Source: Candidatus Hermodarchaeota archaeon (GTDB lineage: Archaea; Asgardarchaeota; Hermodarchaeia; Hermodarchaeales; Hermodarchaeaceae). From it: a stretch of DNA of 57,203 nucleotides. Positions 46,294-55,881 of the stretch are shown in pieces; the first letter of the stretch is position 1; each line of letters opens with the position of its first letter. The notes below the pieces were generated by a model. It ran no database searches and was not told the origin of the DNA. It saw only the letters and a program-made list of their open reading frames with translations. Location: NCBI GenBank assembly GCA_016840135.1, contig JAEOSX010000094.1, forward strand, positions 1-57,203. Reading direction: 5' to 3'. A program made the translations under genes and the position numbers.

Positions 46294-47256
46294 TTAGGTT
46301 CCTCGGCGCTCCTGAATCAATGAAATCAGTTCATTCGGGTTTTGGATGGACATCAGTTCCTTGATAGAAACGACTGGGATTCCATCTTTGGATTTAGTAC
46401 CAAGTTGTTCTGAAGTAATAATAGCTGGGTGCTCTTTTAGGACCTCCGATAATTTCGCGAGGAATATCAGTCGTGGCTCATCGATTAGTTTAACATTCTG
46501 CCTTAAACAACTAAGGACTACATTGTCATGAATGGAGGTGACCATATCAAAAGGAGCTACTGAAGTTATAGTGGAATCAAGCCCTAACCGCGAAAACATC
46601 AAGACTACTTCTTGAGAAAGCTGTGTTGGCTTCTCTTGCTCACTAATCGGTGAATCATCTTGAGCTGTTGAATCAAATTTTAGAGGATTAATCGGCTCGA
46701 TCAATTTGATTTCTAACAGCTCCTCTAGGCGTAGTGCAATTTCAACCGTGGGGTTCATCATTCCTCTTTCATATTCGTAGATTGCTCGCCTTGAAACTCC
46801 AACCTCTCCAGCCACATCTCCTCGAGAGAGATTTCTAGCTTCACGCTGTTTTCTCAACAATTGGCAATCAAGTTTCACATAAATCCCCCCCTTCCTTGTC
46901 CGAATATAGGGTAGAATCCTTTCTTCAAGCATTTGCCGTAATGTGTGCAAATTTATTGCAGCCACATCTCCTCGAGTGTAAACAACGCCATCTTGAATCT
47001 CATGCTTGCGTGTGCGTTCCCCCACAAGTAAGGGCGTGCAACGCAGGTTAAAACTTATCCTTCGAAGTTCCGTGATTGCCTCTGGCCATACGTCATCAAT
47101 CTTGTTGCTAAACTTGATGACAATACGGATTTTATCGTCCTCATCGCTTATTACCGAGTCGAAGCAATAACCCTGATTAAATGCTGTAGCGTGATTTCGA
47201 ACTGCAGTGTCGATTACTTCCCGGATTTCTTCTCGGTATTTTTCTCTAGTCGACAT
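46294..47256 (-). CDS. Archaeal HTH transcriptional regulator (COG1395-like)
   Basis: LRKQREARNLSRGDVAGEVGVSRRAIYEYERGMMNPTVEIALRLEELL. Confidence 0.85.
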   Translation of the reverse strand: MSTREKYREEIREVIDTAVRNHATAFNQGYCFDSVISDEDDKIRIVIKFSNKIDDVWPEAITELRRISFNLRCTPLLVGERTRKHEIQDGVVYTRGDVAAINLHTLRQMLEERILPYIRTRKGGIYVKLDCQLLRKQREARNLSRGDVAGEVGVSRRAIYEYERGMMNPTVEIALRLEELLEIKLIEPINPLKFDSTAQDDSPISEQEKPTQLSQEVVLMFSRLGLDSTITSVAPFDMVTSIHDNVVLSCLRQNVKLIDEPRLIFLAKLSEVLKEHPAIITSEQLGTKSKDGIPVVSIKELMSIQNPNELISLIQERRGT

Positions 47257-47257
47257 A

Positions 47258-47695
47258 TTACAAGCCGAATCCTATCGCTGTAGTTGTAGGTAGTTCTCTT
47301 CTTAGAAGTGATACTTCGAGTGAATAAATGCATTTGGGAAGTGAAATTTCGCGCCAAACTTCGTAGGTGGCTGTGATTTTATTTATTATTCGGAGTACTG
47401 TAAATTGTTCAAGTTTTGTACCACCGATTGAGTGAGCACCAGGGCCTAGTGATGTTCGTCGAAGAATAGTAAAGGGGAGCCCTACTGCTGAATGTAACTT
47501 TGGTGGTACCAGTTCCGCAATTTTCTCTAGCTCCTCCCTCCGAATTGTGCTTAGTTGTCCGTCTCGAGTAAGAAATGAAGGCTTCCGCTCAGTTAGTAAC
47601 TGATTTAAGGCTCTCTTTGTGCGAGGTAAATGATTGTTAAGTTGAGCTACCTCTCGCTCAAGTTGGGAGATAAACCCTGCGTATTTAGTCAACAA
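47258..47695 (-). CDS. UPF0216/DUF61 family protein
   Basis: LNNHLPRTKRALNQLLTERKPSFLTRDGQLSTIRREELEKIAELVPPKLH..LPFTILRRTSLGPGAHSIGGTKLEQFTVLRI. Confidence 0.8.
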   Translation of the reverse strand: MLTKYAGFISQLEREVAQLNNHLPRTKRALNQLLTERKPSFLTRDGQLSTIRREELEKIAELVPPKLHSAVGLPFTILRRTSLGPGAHSIGGTKLEQFTVLRIINKITATYEVWREISLPKCIYSLEVSLLRRELPTTTAIGFGL

Positions 47696-48390
47696 ACTTC
47701 ACCACTAAATATCGCGCTAATGAAAATATGGTCACTGGAGAAAGGCTCTAGGTCAATACGATCCACGATAGTGAAGCCTGCATGTTTTAGTTTCTTCTCC
47801 TCTTTCAAAAACACCTGTTTAGGTTTGGCTACAACGTCAATGCTCCTCGCTTTCACCGCTAAATATGCTGTACCTCCCGGCTTCAAGAATCGTACGGAAT
47901 TTCTTATGAGAATTTCAGCTTGATCAGGTTGAGCAACATCTTGGTAAATAATATCTACTAATTCTGGTACTTGTAGATAGTTTTCTGGGTGGTACGCATC
48001 AGCAAGGATGGGAACCATATTGGCTCTAGTTGTGCAAACTTGTAGAAGGTTTCGCATTACACGCGGTGCAAATTCAACACAATAGACAACGCCGTCAACA
48101 CCGATGAGGTCAGACACATGGCTAGCTGTAGTTCCTGATGAAGCGCCGAGATAAAGAACACTTACTCCCTTTGTGAACGCGAAAACAGATAACCCATGGA
48201 CAATTGATGCTGCTAACTTGCTTCTATAGGGGTCCCACACTCTGAACTCTCTCCCCTCCTCAGTAATAACTTGTTCACCATACACCTGGGTCCCACTAGA
48301 AAGACTCAGGGTAACAGGCCGTTCTGCTCCATCATCGAAACGAACCCAATAAAGTTGATGTCGTTTCTGGTCAGTGCGTATACGAGTCAA
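47689..48390 (-). CDS. flpA: Fibrillarin-like rRNA/tRNA 2'-O-methyltransferase
   Basis: FRVWDPYRSKLAASIVHGLSVFAFTKGVSVLYLGASSGTTASHVSDLIG; DIIYQDVAQPDQAEI. Confidence 0.96.
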   Translation of the reverse strand: MTRIRTDQKRHQLYWVRFDDGAERPVTLSLSSGTQVYGEQVITEEGREFRVWDPYRSKLAASIVHGLSVFAFTKGVSVLYLGASSGTTASHVSDLIGVDGVVYCVEFAPRVMRNLLQVCTTRANMVPILADAYHPENYLQVPELVDIIYQDVAQPDQAEILIRNSVRFLKPGGTAYLAVKARSIDVVAKPKQVFLKEEKKLKHAGFTIVDRIDLEPFSSDHIFISAIFSGEVC

Positions 48391-49643
48391 TGTTCTGCCC
48401 TCCTCCTGTCTCGCGTCCTACGCTTCCTTTTTGTGGTAGTCTTTTGAGAATATCTCTTCCTTCTAGAAGGTGCCTGTTGTTGTCGGTGGGGCGCTCCCTC
48501 TGCCTTCCGTTCCTGTGGGCCTTTAGGATATTTTCTCTTAATTTCCTCTATCCGTTGAGCTACGCTTTGCTTCAGCTCCTCTGCAAGATATTGTCCACCA
48601 TAAAAATCAACGCGTGCAGCAATAGCAATTTTACCTGCTAATACTCTAGCAATCTTGCCTCGTTGCCACCATGGAGCCGAATGAATCAATGTGTGTTGAA
48701 AGATGACACCATGTTTAGGGGGGCGTGCTCCGGTCTTCAGTGCACGAAAAAGTGCCTTTTCCGCGCCTAGAACTTGAATTGTGCTCGCGGGAAGTCGTGC
48801 AAGTTTCTCAATGCTTCCCGCTGAACTGATTAGTCTGGCTCCTAGAATTGGTCCAATTAAACCTCTGAGGTTCAGGGCTACCTCTTGCATCACTTTATCC
48901 AAATAGTTTTCTAGTTGTTCTCTATATTTATGGAGATTGATGTACTGCTGTGCTAATTTCTGAATCATTGTCATATCTGAGGTACCAATCTCTGCTCCCA
49001 TTGATTGCCGTGCTGTAATGACTTTCCTTGTTGCTTTTGATAGCGTTGCCATCAATTCAGTATTTCCACGGATTGAATCTCGTTGTCCTCCTTCAGCGAT
49101 GAGCCTTGCAAAGCTGTACGCGTTGTCTTGACGCTTTGCGGCTTCCGGAAAATGCAATCCATAATATTCACGTAGTCTTGACATAAAGAGGTTTAGCGTT
49201 CTCTCAATTTCATCTAGAGTGCCCATTGCTTGTATGATTAACTGATCCCTTCTCTCTGAAGCTTCTCGGATTGCTTGTTTTGAAACTTCCAAGGCGATTT
49301 CTCGGAGTAACTGGCGGTGTTTAGCTGTTGTCAGCGGTGTTAAAAGTGTGCTCCGAACATTGCGCCATAAAACAATATCCTCTGAGTGAACAGTTTTAAT
49401 CCCATAAATTCGTGCTAGTTCCTCTGCCAATTGCTTCGACTCGACAAATAACCGTGTTATGTTTTTCTCTGCTAATCGGGCGAAGATCTCCTCTAGCACA
49501 GGTTCCTTCTCACCATTTAGAATTCTTTCAATACTCGCAGAAGCTTCGTCAACCTCCTCACTAAACCTAATCTTAGTAACGAGGTTAAGGTGCTCGTCTA
49601 CGCAACAAACTCCATAGAAGCTCAAAACTAGGACTCCGTCCAT
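48387..49643 (-). CDS. Nop5/Nop56-58 C/D box RNP core protein
   Basis: Nop domain: IGPILGARLISSAGSIEKLARLPASTIQVLGAEKALFRALKTGARPPKHGVIFQH; basic tail. Confidence 0.96.
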   Translation of the reverse strand: MDGVLVLSFYGVCCVDEHLNLVTKIRFSEEVDEASASIERILNGEKEPVLEEIFARLAEKNITRLFVESKQLAEELARIYGIKTVHSEDIVLWRNVRSTLLTPLTTAKHRQLLREIALEVSKQAIREASERRDQLIIQAMGTLDEIERTLNLFMSRLREYYGLHFPEAAKRQDNAYSFARLIAEGGQRDSIRGNTELMATLSKATRKVITARQSMGAEIGTSDMTMIQKLAQQYINLHKYREQLENYLDKVMQEVALNLRGLIGPILGARLISSAGSIEKLARLPASTIQVLGAEKALFRALKTGARPPKHGVIFQHTLIHSAPWWQRGKIARVLAGKIAIAARVDFYGGQYLAEELKQSVAQRIEEIKRKYPKGPQERKAEGAPHRQQQAPSRRKRYSQKTTTKRKRRTRDRRRAEH

Positions 49644-49755
49644 CAGTAATTCACCAAATGCACCCTACCTTCCGAATATATGGTAAAAAACTTCCTACTG
49701 GAGATAAAGGAAATCCTTAAAGGGTGATACGTAAACACCGAAGCAGTGAAAAAAG

Positions 49756-49938
49756 ATGCCAGGCTCTCACGGATCTTTAACTAAAGCTGGTAAGGTAAGA
49801 AGTCAAACTCCTCGAGTTGAGGGAAGGACTCGACGTACTCCTATTCCTCGGATCCGAAACCGGCGTAACTACATCAAGCGAGTACTTGAAGATGTAGCTG
49901 TAGGTCAACCCAAACCTGAACGGATGAGAAGAAGATAG
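49756..49938 (+). CDS. rps30e: 30S ribosomal protein S30e
   Basis: GSHGSLTKAGKVRSQTPRVEGRTRRTPIPRIRNRRNYIKRV. Confidence 0.9.
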   Translation: MPGSHGSLTKAGKVRSQTPRVEGRTRRTPIPRIRNRRNYIKRVLEDVAVGQPKPERMRRR

Positions 49939-50019
49939 GGCTAAGATCAGATTCGAGTTCTTAGAGCACTTCACATTTTTCTGTTTCTATATCACTAAGG
50001 GTTTCTGACCTTTCTCAAG

Positions 50020-51642
50020 GTGGATGCTGAATTGCAGCATGTGGCAAAGGAAATCATCCGAGAAGTACTGGAAGGTCGTATTAGCAGCAAAGAGGATCTC
50101 CAGAAACTTAAACGACGCCTTTGTCGGCGTTACCATCTACCTCGTTTCCCCTCTGATGTTGAGATTCTTTCCTTTGCCACTGAAGAGGAAAAACGGGTCA
50201 TCGCCAAAGTCCTCCGAAAGAAACCAACTCGAACACTCTCTGGAGTCGCCATCGTCGCTGTCATGGCAAAACCGATGAAGTGCCCGGGGCGATGTATCTA
50301 TTGTCCATCAAATCTGCCCACTTCACCCAAGGCGTACACGGGGGAAGAGCCAGCGACGTTAAGGGCAAGGCAAAGCGAATATGATGCTTATCTCCAAGTT
50401 ACGAGTCGCCTACAGCAACTACAAGCCATGGGGCATAGCACAGATAAAGTCGAATTAATTGTTATGGGGGGAACCTTTCTTTCCGCACCTGATGACTATC
50501 AATTCAACTTTATGAAACGATGCTTTGACGCGTTAAATGGAAGAGAAGCCTCTAATTTAGGAGAGGCGATAAAGTGGGCGGAAACAAGCCCCGCTAGACC
50601 AGTGGGGATAACGATAGAAACCAGGCCTGATTACTGCAGCCCTAAACACGTTGATATAATGCTGTCTTTTGGAACAACACGTGTTGAACTCGGAGTCCAG
50701 ACAATCTATGACGATATCTATGAACATATCCAGCGGGGACACACAATATCAGATGTCATTACTGCTACTCAAGTGGCTCGTGATGCGGGTCTTAAGATAT
50801 GTTATCACATAATGCCTGGACTTGGTAATTTTTCTGAAATATCTGGTTCGCTAACCACTTCTCTAGAACGAGATCTCCAAATATTCAAAGATCTATTTCA
50901 GCGTCCGGAGTTCAGGCCCGATTTACTCAAGATATATCCATGCCTTGTATTGCGTGGAAGTGAACTATTCGAGATTTGGCGTAACAGCGGATACACTCCT
51001 TATTCGACTGAGCAAGTTGTGGATCTCTTGGCAGAAGCAATGCCTTACATTCCTCGTTATGTCCGTATTCAAAGGATGCAGCGAGACATACCTAGAGGTC
51101 TTATTGTTGCAGGACCAAATGCTGGTAACTTAACTCAGCTTGTCTTTCGTCGCGCCGAGGAGAGGGGTTACCCAATTCATACAATACGTTATCGGGAGGC
51201 TGGTTATAAACAGCGTTCAGAATTACCGAGTAGCGCAATCCTTGGCATTAAAGCATTGAATCTCAGTGTCGATGAATACTCGGCTTCAAACGGTACAGAG
51301 ATATTCCTTGCCTTCGAGGAAACAGAGTTAGATATGCTAGTGGGCTATCTTCGCCTCCGAATCCCCAGTGAGAATACTCATCGACCTGAAATCCACGGGC
51401 ATGATGCAGCTTTACTCAGGGAGCTCCATGTCTTTGGACTTGTAGCTGAGTTGGGTGGAAGACCTGGAGGTGCTTGGCAGCATCGTGGACTTGGAGCGCA
51501 TCTTCTTACTGCTGCAGAAGAACGTGCTCGGAGTGGGGGGTGCAGTTTCATTGTTTGTACAAGTGGAATTGGCGTGAGACAGTATTATCGTCGCCACGGT
51601 TATACGTCTAAAGGACCCTATATGGTTAAGCGATTAAAGTAA
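50020..51642 (+). CDS. elp3: Elp3 tRNA uridine(34) carboxymethyl-modification enzyme (radical SAM + GNAT)
   Basis: MAKPMKCPGRCIYCPSNLPTSPKAYTGEEPATLRA; C-terminal GNAT RGLGAHLLTAAEERARSGGC. Confidence 0.96.
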   Translation: MDAELQHVAKEIIREVLEGRISSKEDLQKLKRRLCRRYHLPRFPSDVEILSFATEEEKRVIAKVLRKKPTRTLSGVAIVAVMAKPMKCPGRCIYCPSNLPTSPKAYTGEEPATLRARQSEYDAYLQVTSRLQQLQAMGHSTDKVELIVMGGTFLSAPDDYQFNFMKRCFDALNGREASNLGEAIKWAETSPARPVGITIETRPDYCSPKHVDIMLSFGTTRVELGVQTIYDDIYEHIQRGHTISDVITATQVARDAGLKICYHIMPGLGNFSEISGSLTTSLERDLQIFKDLFQRPEFRPDLLKIYPCLVLRGSELFEIWRNSGYTPYSTEQVVDLLAEAMPYIPRYVRIQRMQRDIPRGLIVAGPNAGNLTQLVFRRAEERGYPIHTIRYREAGYKQRSELPSSAILGIKALNLSVDEYSASNGTEIFLAFEETELDMLVGYLRLRIPSENTHRPEIHGHDAALLRELHVFGLVAELGGRPGGAWQHRGLGAHLLTAAEERARSGGCSFIVCTSGIGVRQYYRRHGYTSKGPYMVKRLK

Positions 51643-51674
51643 CTTGGTGCAGAACGAGCTTCTTGATATTAACT

Positions 51675-51682
51675 CTTATATA
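51675..51682 (+). promoter_or_regulatory. Candidate TATA box (CTTATATA) upstream of glmS
   Basis: A/T-rich box about 66 nt upstream of the predicted GTG start. Confidence 0.4.
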
Positions 51683-51714
51683 CGTAAAAGCAGTTAGTTT
51701 TATTAAGGGGGAAA

Positions 51715-51727
51715 CCCTAGGCTAGGG
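51715..51727. promoter_or_regulatory. Perfect inverted repeat CCCTAG-G-CTAGGG upstream of glmS
   Basis: gaaaCCCTAGgCTAGGGgta; 6-bp arms around one base. Confidence 0.45.
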
Positions 51728-51747
51728 GTATCTATTAGGTGTTCAGT

Positions 51748-53580
51748 GTGTGCGGCATTATTGGGGCTGTACTTATCAGAGGTCAAGTCGCTCCGCTTAT
51801 CAGACAGTCACTGAAACGATTAGAGTATCGTGGATACGATTCGAGTGGAATAGCGACCGTAGAAGAGGGACGAATCTATATCAAGAAAGATAAGGGAAAA
51901 ATTGATGACATTCACAGACGATTGAATTTCGACCTTCTACCTGGAGTAATTGGTATTGGACACACACGCTGGGCAACCCACGGGCCTCCTTCACGTTCTA
52001 ATGCACATCCACACATAGACTGCAATAATCGCATTGCAGTTGTCCACAATGGAATAATAGAGAATTACCAAGAACTTCGTGAATCATTAGTGGACCGAGG
52101 ACACAGTTTCCTCTCCGAGACTGATACGGAAGTGATACCGCACCTAATCGAGGAAGCTCTACAAACTACAAAAGGACTCGATCAAGCTGTGGGAAAAATC
52201 CTGCCCAAAATAGAGGGGAGTTATGCAATTGCTGTTCTAGACACAAGTGGAACCTCACTCGTGTGTGCTCGAAAAGAGAGTCCTCTCCTACTTGGTCTGA
52301 GCAACGATGGGTTCTATTGTGCGTCAGACGTCCCTGCCTTTCTACCAATGACACGACAAATCATTGTGCTCGAAGACGAGGAAATTGCTTGTCTAACTAC
52401 TCAAGGTGCTACTCTTTACCAGCTATCACCAAAGGGGAAGCTTTTCAAACTTCCACCAAAATCTCCAACTACTGTTCAGTGGACTCTCGATATGGCAGAG
52501 AAGGGTGGCTATCCACATTTCATGCTAAAGGAAATCCATGAACAACCAAGGGTTCTACGTGATACATTACGAATAAAGAAGGCGGAGCTGCAGAAATTCG
52601 CTGAAGTAATGAATAACCACCAAACAATCTGTACTGTGGCTGCAGGAACATCCTACCATGCAACGCTAGCCTCAAGATATATGTTTTCTCAGATTGCGGG
52701 GCGATTTTTGCATAGTGTTGTTGCCTCAGAGAGTCCAGAAATTATTGATACTAGTCTAGGTGACGAAGCAGTAATTATAGCAGTTTCACAGTCAGGAGAA
52801 ACAATAGATACAATCCACGCTATCAAAGATTTGAAGCGGCAGGGTTGCACTATTCTCGTAATTACTAATACGATTGACAGCTCAATCACTCGATTAGCTG
52901 ATAGTGTTCTCTATACGCAAGCAGGTCCTGAAATCGGTGTTGCTGCCACAAAAACCTTCGTTACACAGCTAGCATGTTTGGCTAGTCTTTCAATTTGCGT
53001 AGGTGAAATAACTGGAAAACAAACACACGAAGAAGCTCGTCATCTTCTCGAGGAATTAAATCAATTTCCCGAGCTACTCCAGTCTATTATTAGAAACCAA
53101 GAGAGTATCGTCAAGGAAACTGCACAGCATTACGTCGCAAAACCTAGCTTCTTCTTTCTAGGTCGAGGTATAAGTAGAGCTACAGCAATGGAAGGAGCAC
53201 TGAAAATAAAAGAACTTGCTTATGTTCATGCTGAAGGTTACCCTGCGGGTGAATCAAAACACGGACCTATTGCCCTTGTTGAGGAAGGATTTCCAGTTGT
53301 TTTTGTTGCTCCCAATGACAGAACTCGACGTTTTATTTTAGGTAATGTAATGGAGATGAAATCTCGTTTAGCTCAAATCATCACATTGTGTTCGGGCGAT
53401 GATGAACGTCTTGCTGAGCTGAGCGATAGTGTGATACAGATGCCTTCTAATCTATCAAATGCGTTTTCACCAATAGGATATGTTGTACCACTGCAATTCC
53501 TAGCCTACTACGCTGCAATCCAACGAGGGTACAATCCAGACCAACCAAGAAACTTGGCGAAGGCTGTAACCGTACTGTGA
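51748..53580 (+). CDS. glmS: Glutamine-fructose-6-phosphate aminotransferase
   Basis: Start GTG 51748 gives fM-CGIIGA with catalytic Cys2; RLEYRGYDSSGIA, HTRWATHG, two SIS domains, C-terminal NLAKAVTVL. Confidence 0.96.
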   Translation: MCGIIGAVLIRGQVAPLIRQSLKRLEYRGYDSSGIATVEEGRIYIKKDKGKIDDIHRRLNFDLLPGVIGIGHTRWATHGPPSRSNAHPHIDCNNRIAVVHNGIIENYQELRESLVDRGHSFLSETDTEVIPHLIEEALQTTKGLDQAVGKILPKIEGSYAIAVLDTSGTSLVCARKESPLLLGLSNDGFYCASDVPAFLPMTRQIIVLEDEEIACLTTQGATLYQLSPKGKLFKLPPKSPTTVQWTLDMAEKGGYPHFMLKEIHEQPRVLRDTLRIKKAELQKFAEVMNNHQTICTVAAGTSYHATLASRYMFSQIAGRFLHSVVASESPEIIDTSLGDEAVIIAVSQSGETIDTIHAIKDLKRQGCTILVITNTIDSSITRLADSVLYTQAGPEIGVAATKTFVTQLACLASLSICVGEITGKQTHEEARHLLEELNQFPELLQSIIRNQESIVKETAQHYVAKPSFFFLGRGISRATAMEGALKIKELAYVHAEGYPAGESKHGPIALVEEGFPVVFVAPNDRTRRFILGNVMEMKSRLAQIITLCSGDDERLAELSDSVIQMPSNLSNAFSPIGYVVPLQFLAYYAAIQRGYNPDQPRNLAKAVTVL

Positions 53581-53628
53581 AATATCATTCATGTCTGAGC
53601 AATGTATTAGGGTCCTCTTAGCGTATAT

Positions 53629-53639
53629 GCTTTATAAAA
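53629..53639 (+). promoter_or_regulatory. Candidate TATA box (CTTTATAAAAA) upstream of the zinc-ribbon gene
   Basis: gcgtatatgcTTTATAAAAAcag about 55 nt upstream of ATG 53692. Confidence 0.4.
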
Positions 53640-53691
53640 ACAGTTAAAGCAATCGGTTCATTAGCTCTCCTAGGAAAAAAGGTGATAACAA

Positions 53692-53934
53692 ATGGTGCGA
53701 TGTCCCGAATGCGCGTCTCCGAAAATGAAATATGATTTCCGATCAAGTAGATATGTTTGTAAACGATGTGGACTCGCCCTTTCCCGTGGAGAGCTAGACC
53801 GATCTTGGGACGAACAAAGGTCAGCCTACCGACGTGAAAACCAAGAAGATACAAGAGCCCAACACCGTCGCGATTATCTAGATTGGTGGCTAAGTTCGAA
53901 GGAGAAAGAGAAACCAAAGCGAAAGCGATCATAG
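53692..53934 (+). CDS. Small TFIIB-type zinc-ribbon protein with charged tail
   Basis: MVRCPECASPKMKYDFRSSRYVCKRCGLALSRGELDRSWDEQRSAYR. Confidence 0.75.
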   Translation: MVRCPECASPKMKYDFRSSRYVCKRCGLALSRGELDRSWDEQRSAYRRENQEDTRAQHRRDYLDWWLSSKEKEKPKRKRS

Positions 53935-54073
53935 CTGAAATTATATAGCTTCTTCTCGGGAAGTGGGAAGATGCGAGCAGGTGTTTAGTTGTAACTCGGT
54001 GTGGATAAATCTTTTATTAGCTGTCTTTCACTTTGACATAATTAGCTAACACCACAAACAGTCGGGAATTATC

Positions 54074-55297
54074 TTGTGTTCTGATGATGATTTGATTGAA
54101 AGGGCTTTGCTGAGTGCTACAGTGTTTAAGAGCGAAGAAACTCTCCATCCAGCATTTATACCATCCAAACTCCCGAATAGAGAGTCGCAATTAATTCGTC
54201 TTAGTCACACATTCAAGCCGCTATTGAATGATGAAGGTGCCTACGCAGTGAATGTTGCAGTCGTAGGACGACCAGGCACAGGAAAAACTGCTTCAATTAA
54301 ATTCTTTGGACGTGCGCTAGAGAAGGTAGCTGCAAAACGCGGTACATCAGGTGGCGTGCGATTCGAATATTATGATTGTTTTATGTTTCGTACAAAAAGT
54401 GCGATTCTTCGAGATCTCCTTACAGAACGATTCAAAGTTACAAGTCGCGGATTCTCAGATGAAGAAATCACAAGTATGCTTAATAAACGGCTTCTACGTG
54501 AAAATATACGGCTAGTGCTCTGTCTTGACGAAGCTTACCTCTTGGGACAGGACCTGTTGAGTCTAATTCACTCAAGTGAAGTTGCACATCATGGACAAGC
54601 ATACATCTCTACCTTGATTGCATGTCGAACTACAGACTGGCAAAATAGTCTCAGTTTTCCGCTTTCGGGGAGATTAAACGACCGAATTGAAATGCCTCCC
54701 TATAAGGAAGAGGAGCTATATCAGATTCTAAAGTACAGAACTGAGCTAGCCTTCCATGATAATGTAGTTCCCGATGACATTTTGCTCATGGTAGCAAATA
54801 TTGCTGCGGCAACAAAAAACGCTCGTCATGGCATTGAAATGTTGTTATGGGCTGGTAAAGCGGCTGATAGGTTTGGCGTTAGGCCAATTACTCCCGAAAT
54901 GATACGAAGAGCAAAGCAAGAAGTCTTTTCCGAACTCCGCTCAGATGTACTTTACAGTTTGCGTTACCAAGAACTCCTAGTGCTTGCCGCAGTTTCTAGA
55001 CGACTTAAACTAGAAATGAGTCAAGCCACAACTTTTGCTAAGGTATTTGACAGTTATCAGATTATCTGCGAGGAATATGGTGCCACAAAACAAGCAATGC
55101 CGACATTCCGGAAAACTGTCGATGCACTCGCAAGGTTGGGTATTATAGGAAAAGTTGTGGAAAGTATCGGCGGTGGTCAACGAGGGAGACGGGCTCGGTT
55201 GACACTTATGGATATCCCTGTTGAGATTTTTGATGAACGTGTTGGTGAAATTCTCCAGCGTCGATTGGCAGAAGACGGTGAACCAGAAGATAAGTGA
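54074..55297 (+). CDS. cdc6: Orc1/Cdc6-family replication initiator ATPase (TTG start)
   Basis: LPNRESQLIRLSHTFKPLL, VVGRPGTGKTASIKFF, LVLCLDEAYLL, C-terminal winged helix. Confidence 0.9.
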   Translation: MCSDDDLIERALLSATVFKSEETLHPAFIPSKLPNRESQLIRLSHTFKPLLNDEGAYAVNVAVVGRPGTGKTASIKFFGRALEKVAAKRGTSGGVRFEYYDCFMFRTKSAILRDLLTERFKVTSRGFSDEEITSMLNKRLLRENIRLVLCLDEAYLLGQDLLSLIHSSEVAHHGQAYISTLIACRTTDWQNSLSFPLSGRLNDRIEMPPYKEEELYQILKYRTELAFHDNVVPDDILLMVANIAAATKNARHGIEMLLWAGKAADRFGVRPITPEMIRRAKQEVFSELRSDVLYSLRYQELLVLAAVSRRLKLEMSQATTFAKVFDSYQIICEEYGATKQAMPTFRKTVDALARLGIIGKVVESIGGGQRGRRARLTLMDIPVEIFDERVGEILQRRLAEDGEPEDK

Positions 55298-55881
55298 AAG
55301 TGTTCAAAGGGATTGTAAAGAATATGGCAGTCAAAACAATGCACGATGATGTCCTGTTTGAATATCGAAATTCTCTAGTAACAATAGTTATTCTCGAAGA
55401 GATTGATGAATTCACTGTTCAAAATGTAACATATGGTCCTTTCGAAAAGGATCGTGAAACTGATTTACCGCGATGGATTGCTGGAGTGCTGCTAACACAA
55501 AAAAAGGTTCGAATTAAAGAAACTGATATAGGCCCCTCTGAACTCCAGAAAGCATTGTGGCGTGAAACGAGTGAACCAGACCTTCAGCAATTAGCACCTA
55601 ATTATTATTTCATTATGAAACAACGTATTGCTCAACTCATACAAGAGAACCAGCAATCACCCAACCAAGTTCGGATTGCAACACAAAGTAAAATGGAACG
55701 CCTGCTGAGGGATCTTGTAACAAGCCGCCTCCTAAAATTAATGAAAATATCATTACGTGAGGATCGTCTTGACGAGATAAAGAATAACATGACGGAAGAA
55801 GAGTGTTGGCTAGTAGACCGCCTTACGAATCTCCTACGCAATTGGGAAAATGTAGTATTAGAGGTGGAAATTGGTGGCTGA
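55294..55881 (+). CDS. GINS complex subunit (domain order suggests Gins23-type)
   Basis: EIDEFTVQNVTYGPFEKDRETDLPRWIAGVLLTQKKVRI near the N-terminus followed by a helical domain; between cdc6 and mcm with overlapping ends. Confidence 0.75.
   Translation: MKVFKGIVKNMAVKTMHDDVLFEYRNSLVTIVILEEIDEFTVQNVTYGPFEKDRETDLPRWIAGVLLTQKKVRIKETDIGPSELQKALWRETSEPDLQQLAPNYYFIMKQRIAQLIQENQQSPNQVRIATQSKMERLLRDLVTSRLLKLMKISLREDRLDEIKNNMTEEECWLVDRLTNLLRNWENVVLEVEIGG

Noticed and set aside
51675-51748. glmS ribozyme/riboswitch
   Set aside because: Leader is too short and shows only a small dyad, with no glmS ribozyme core; such ribozymes are known from bacteria.
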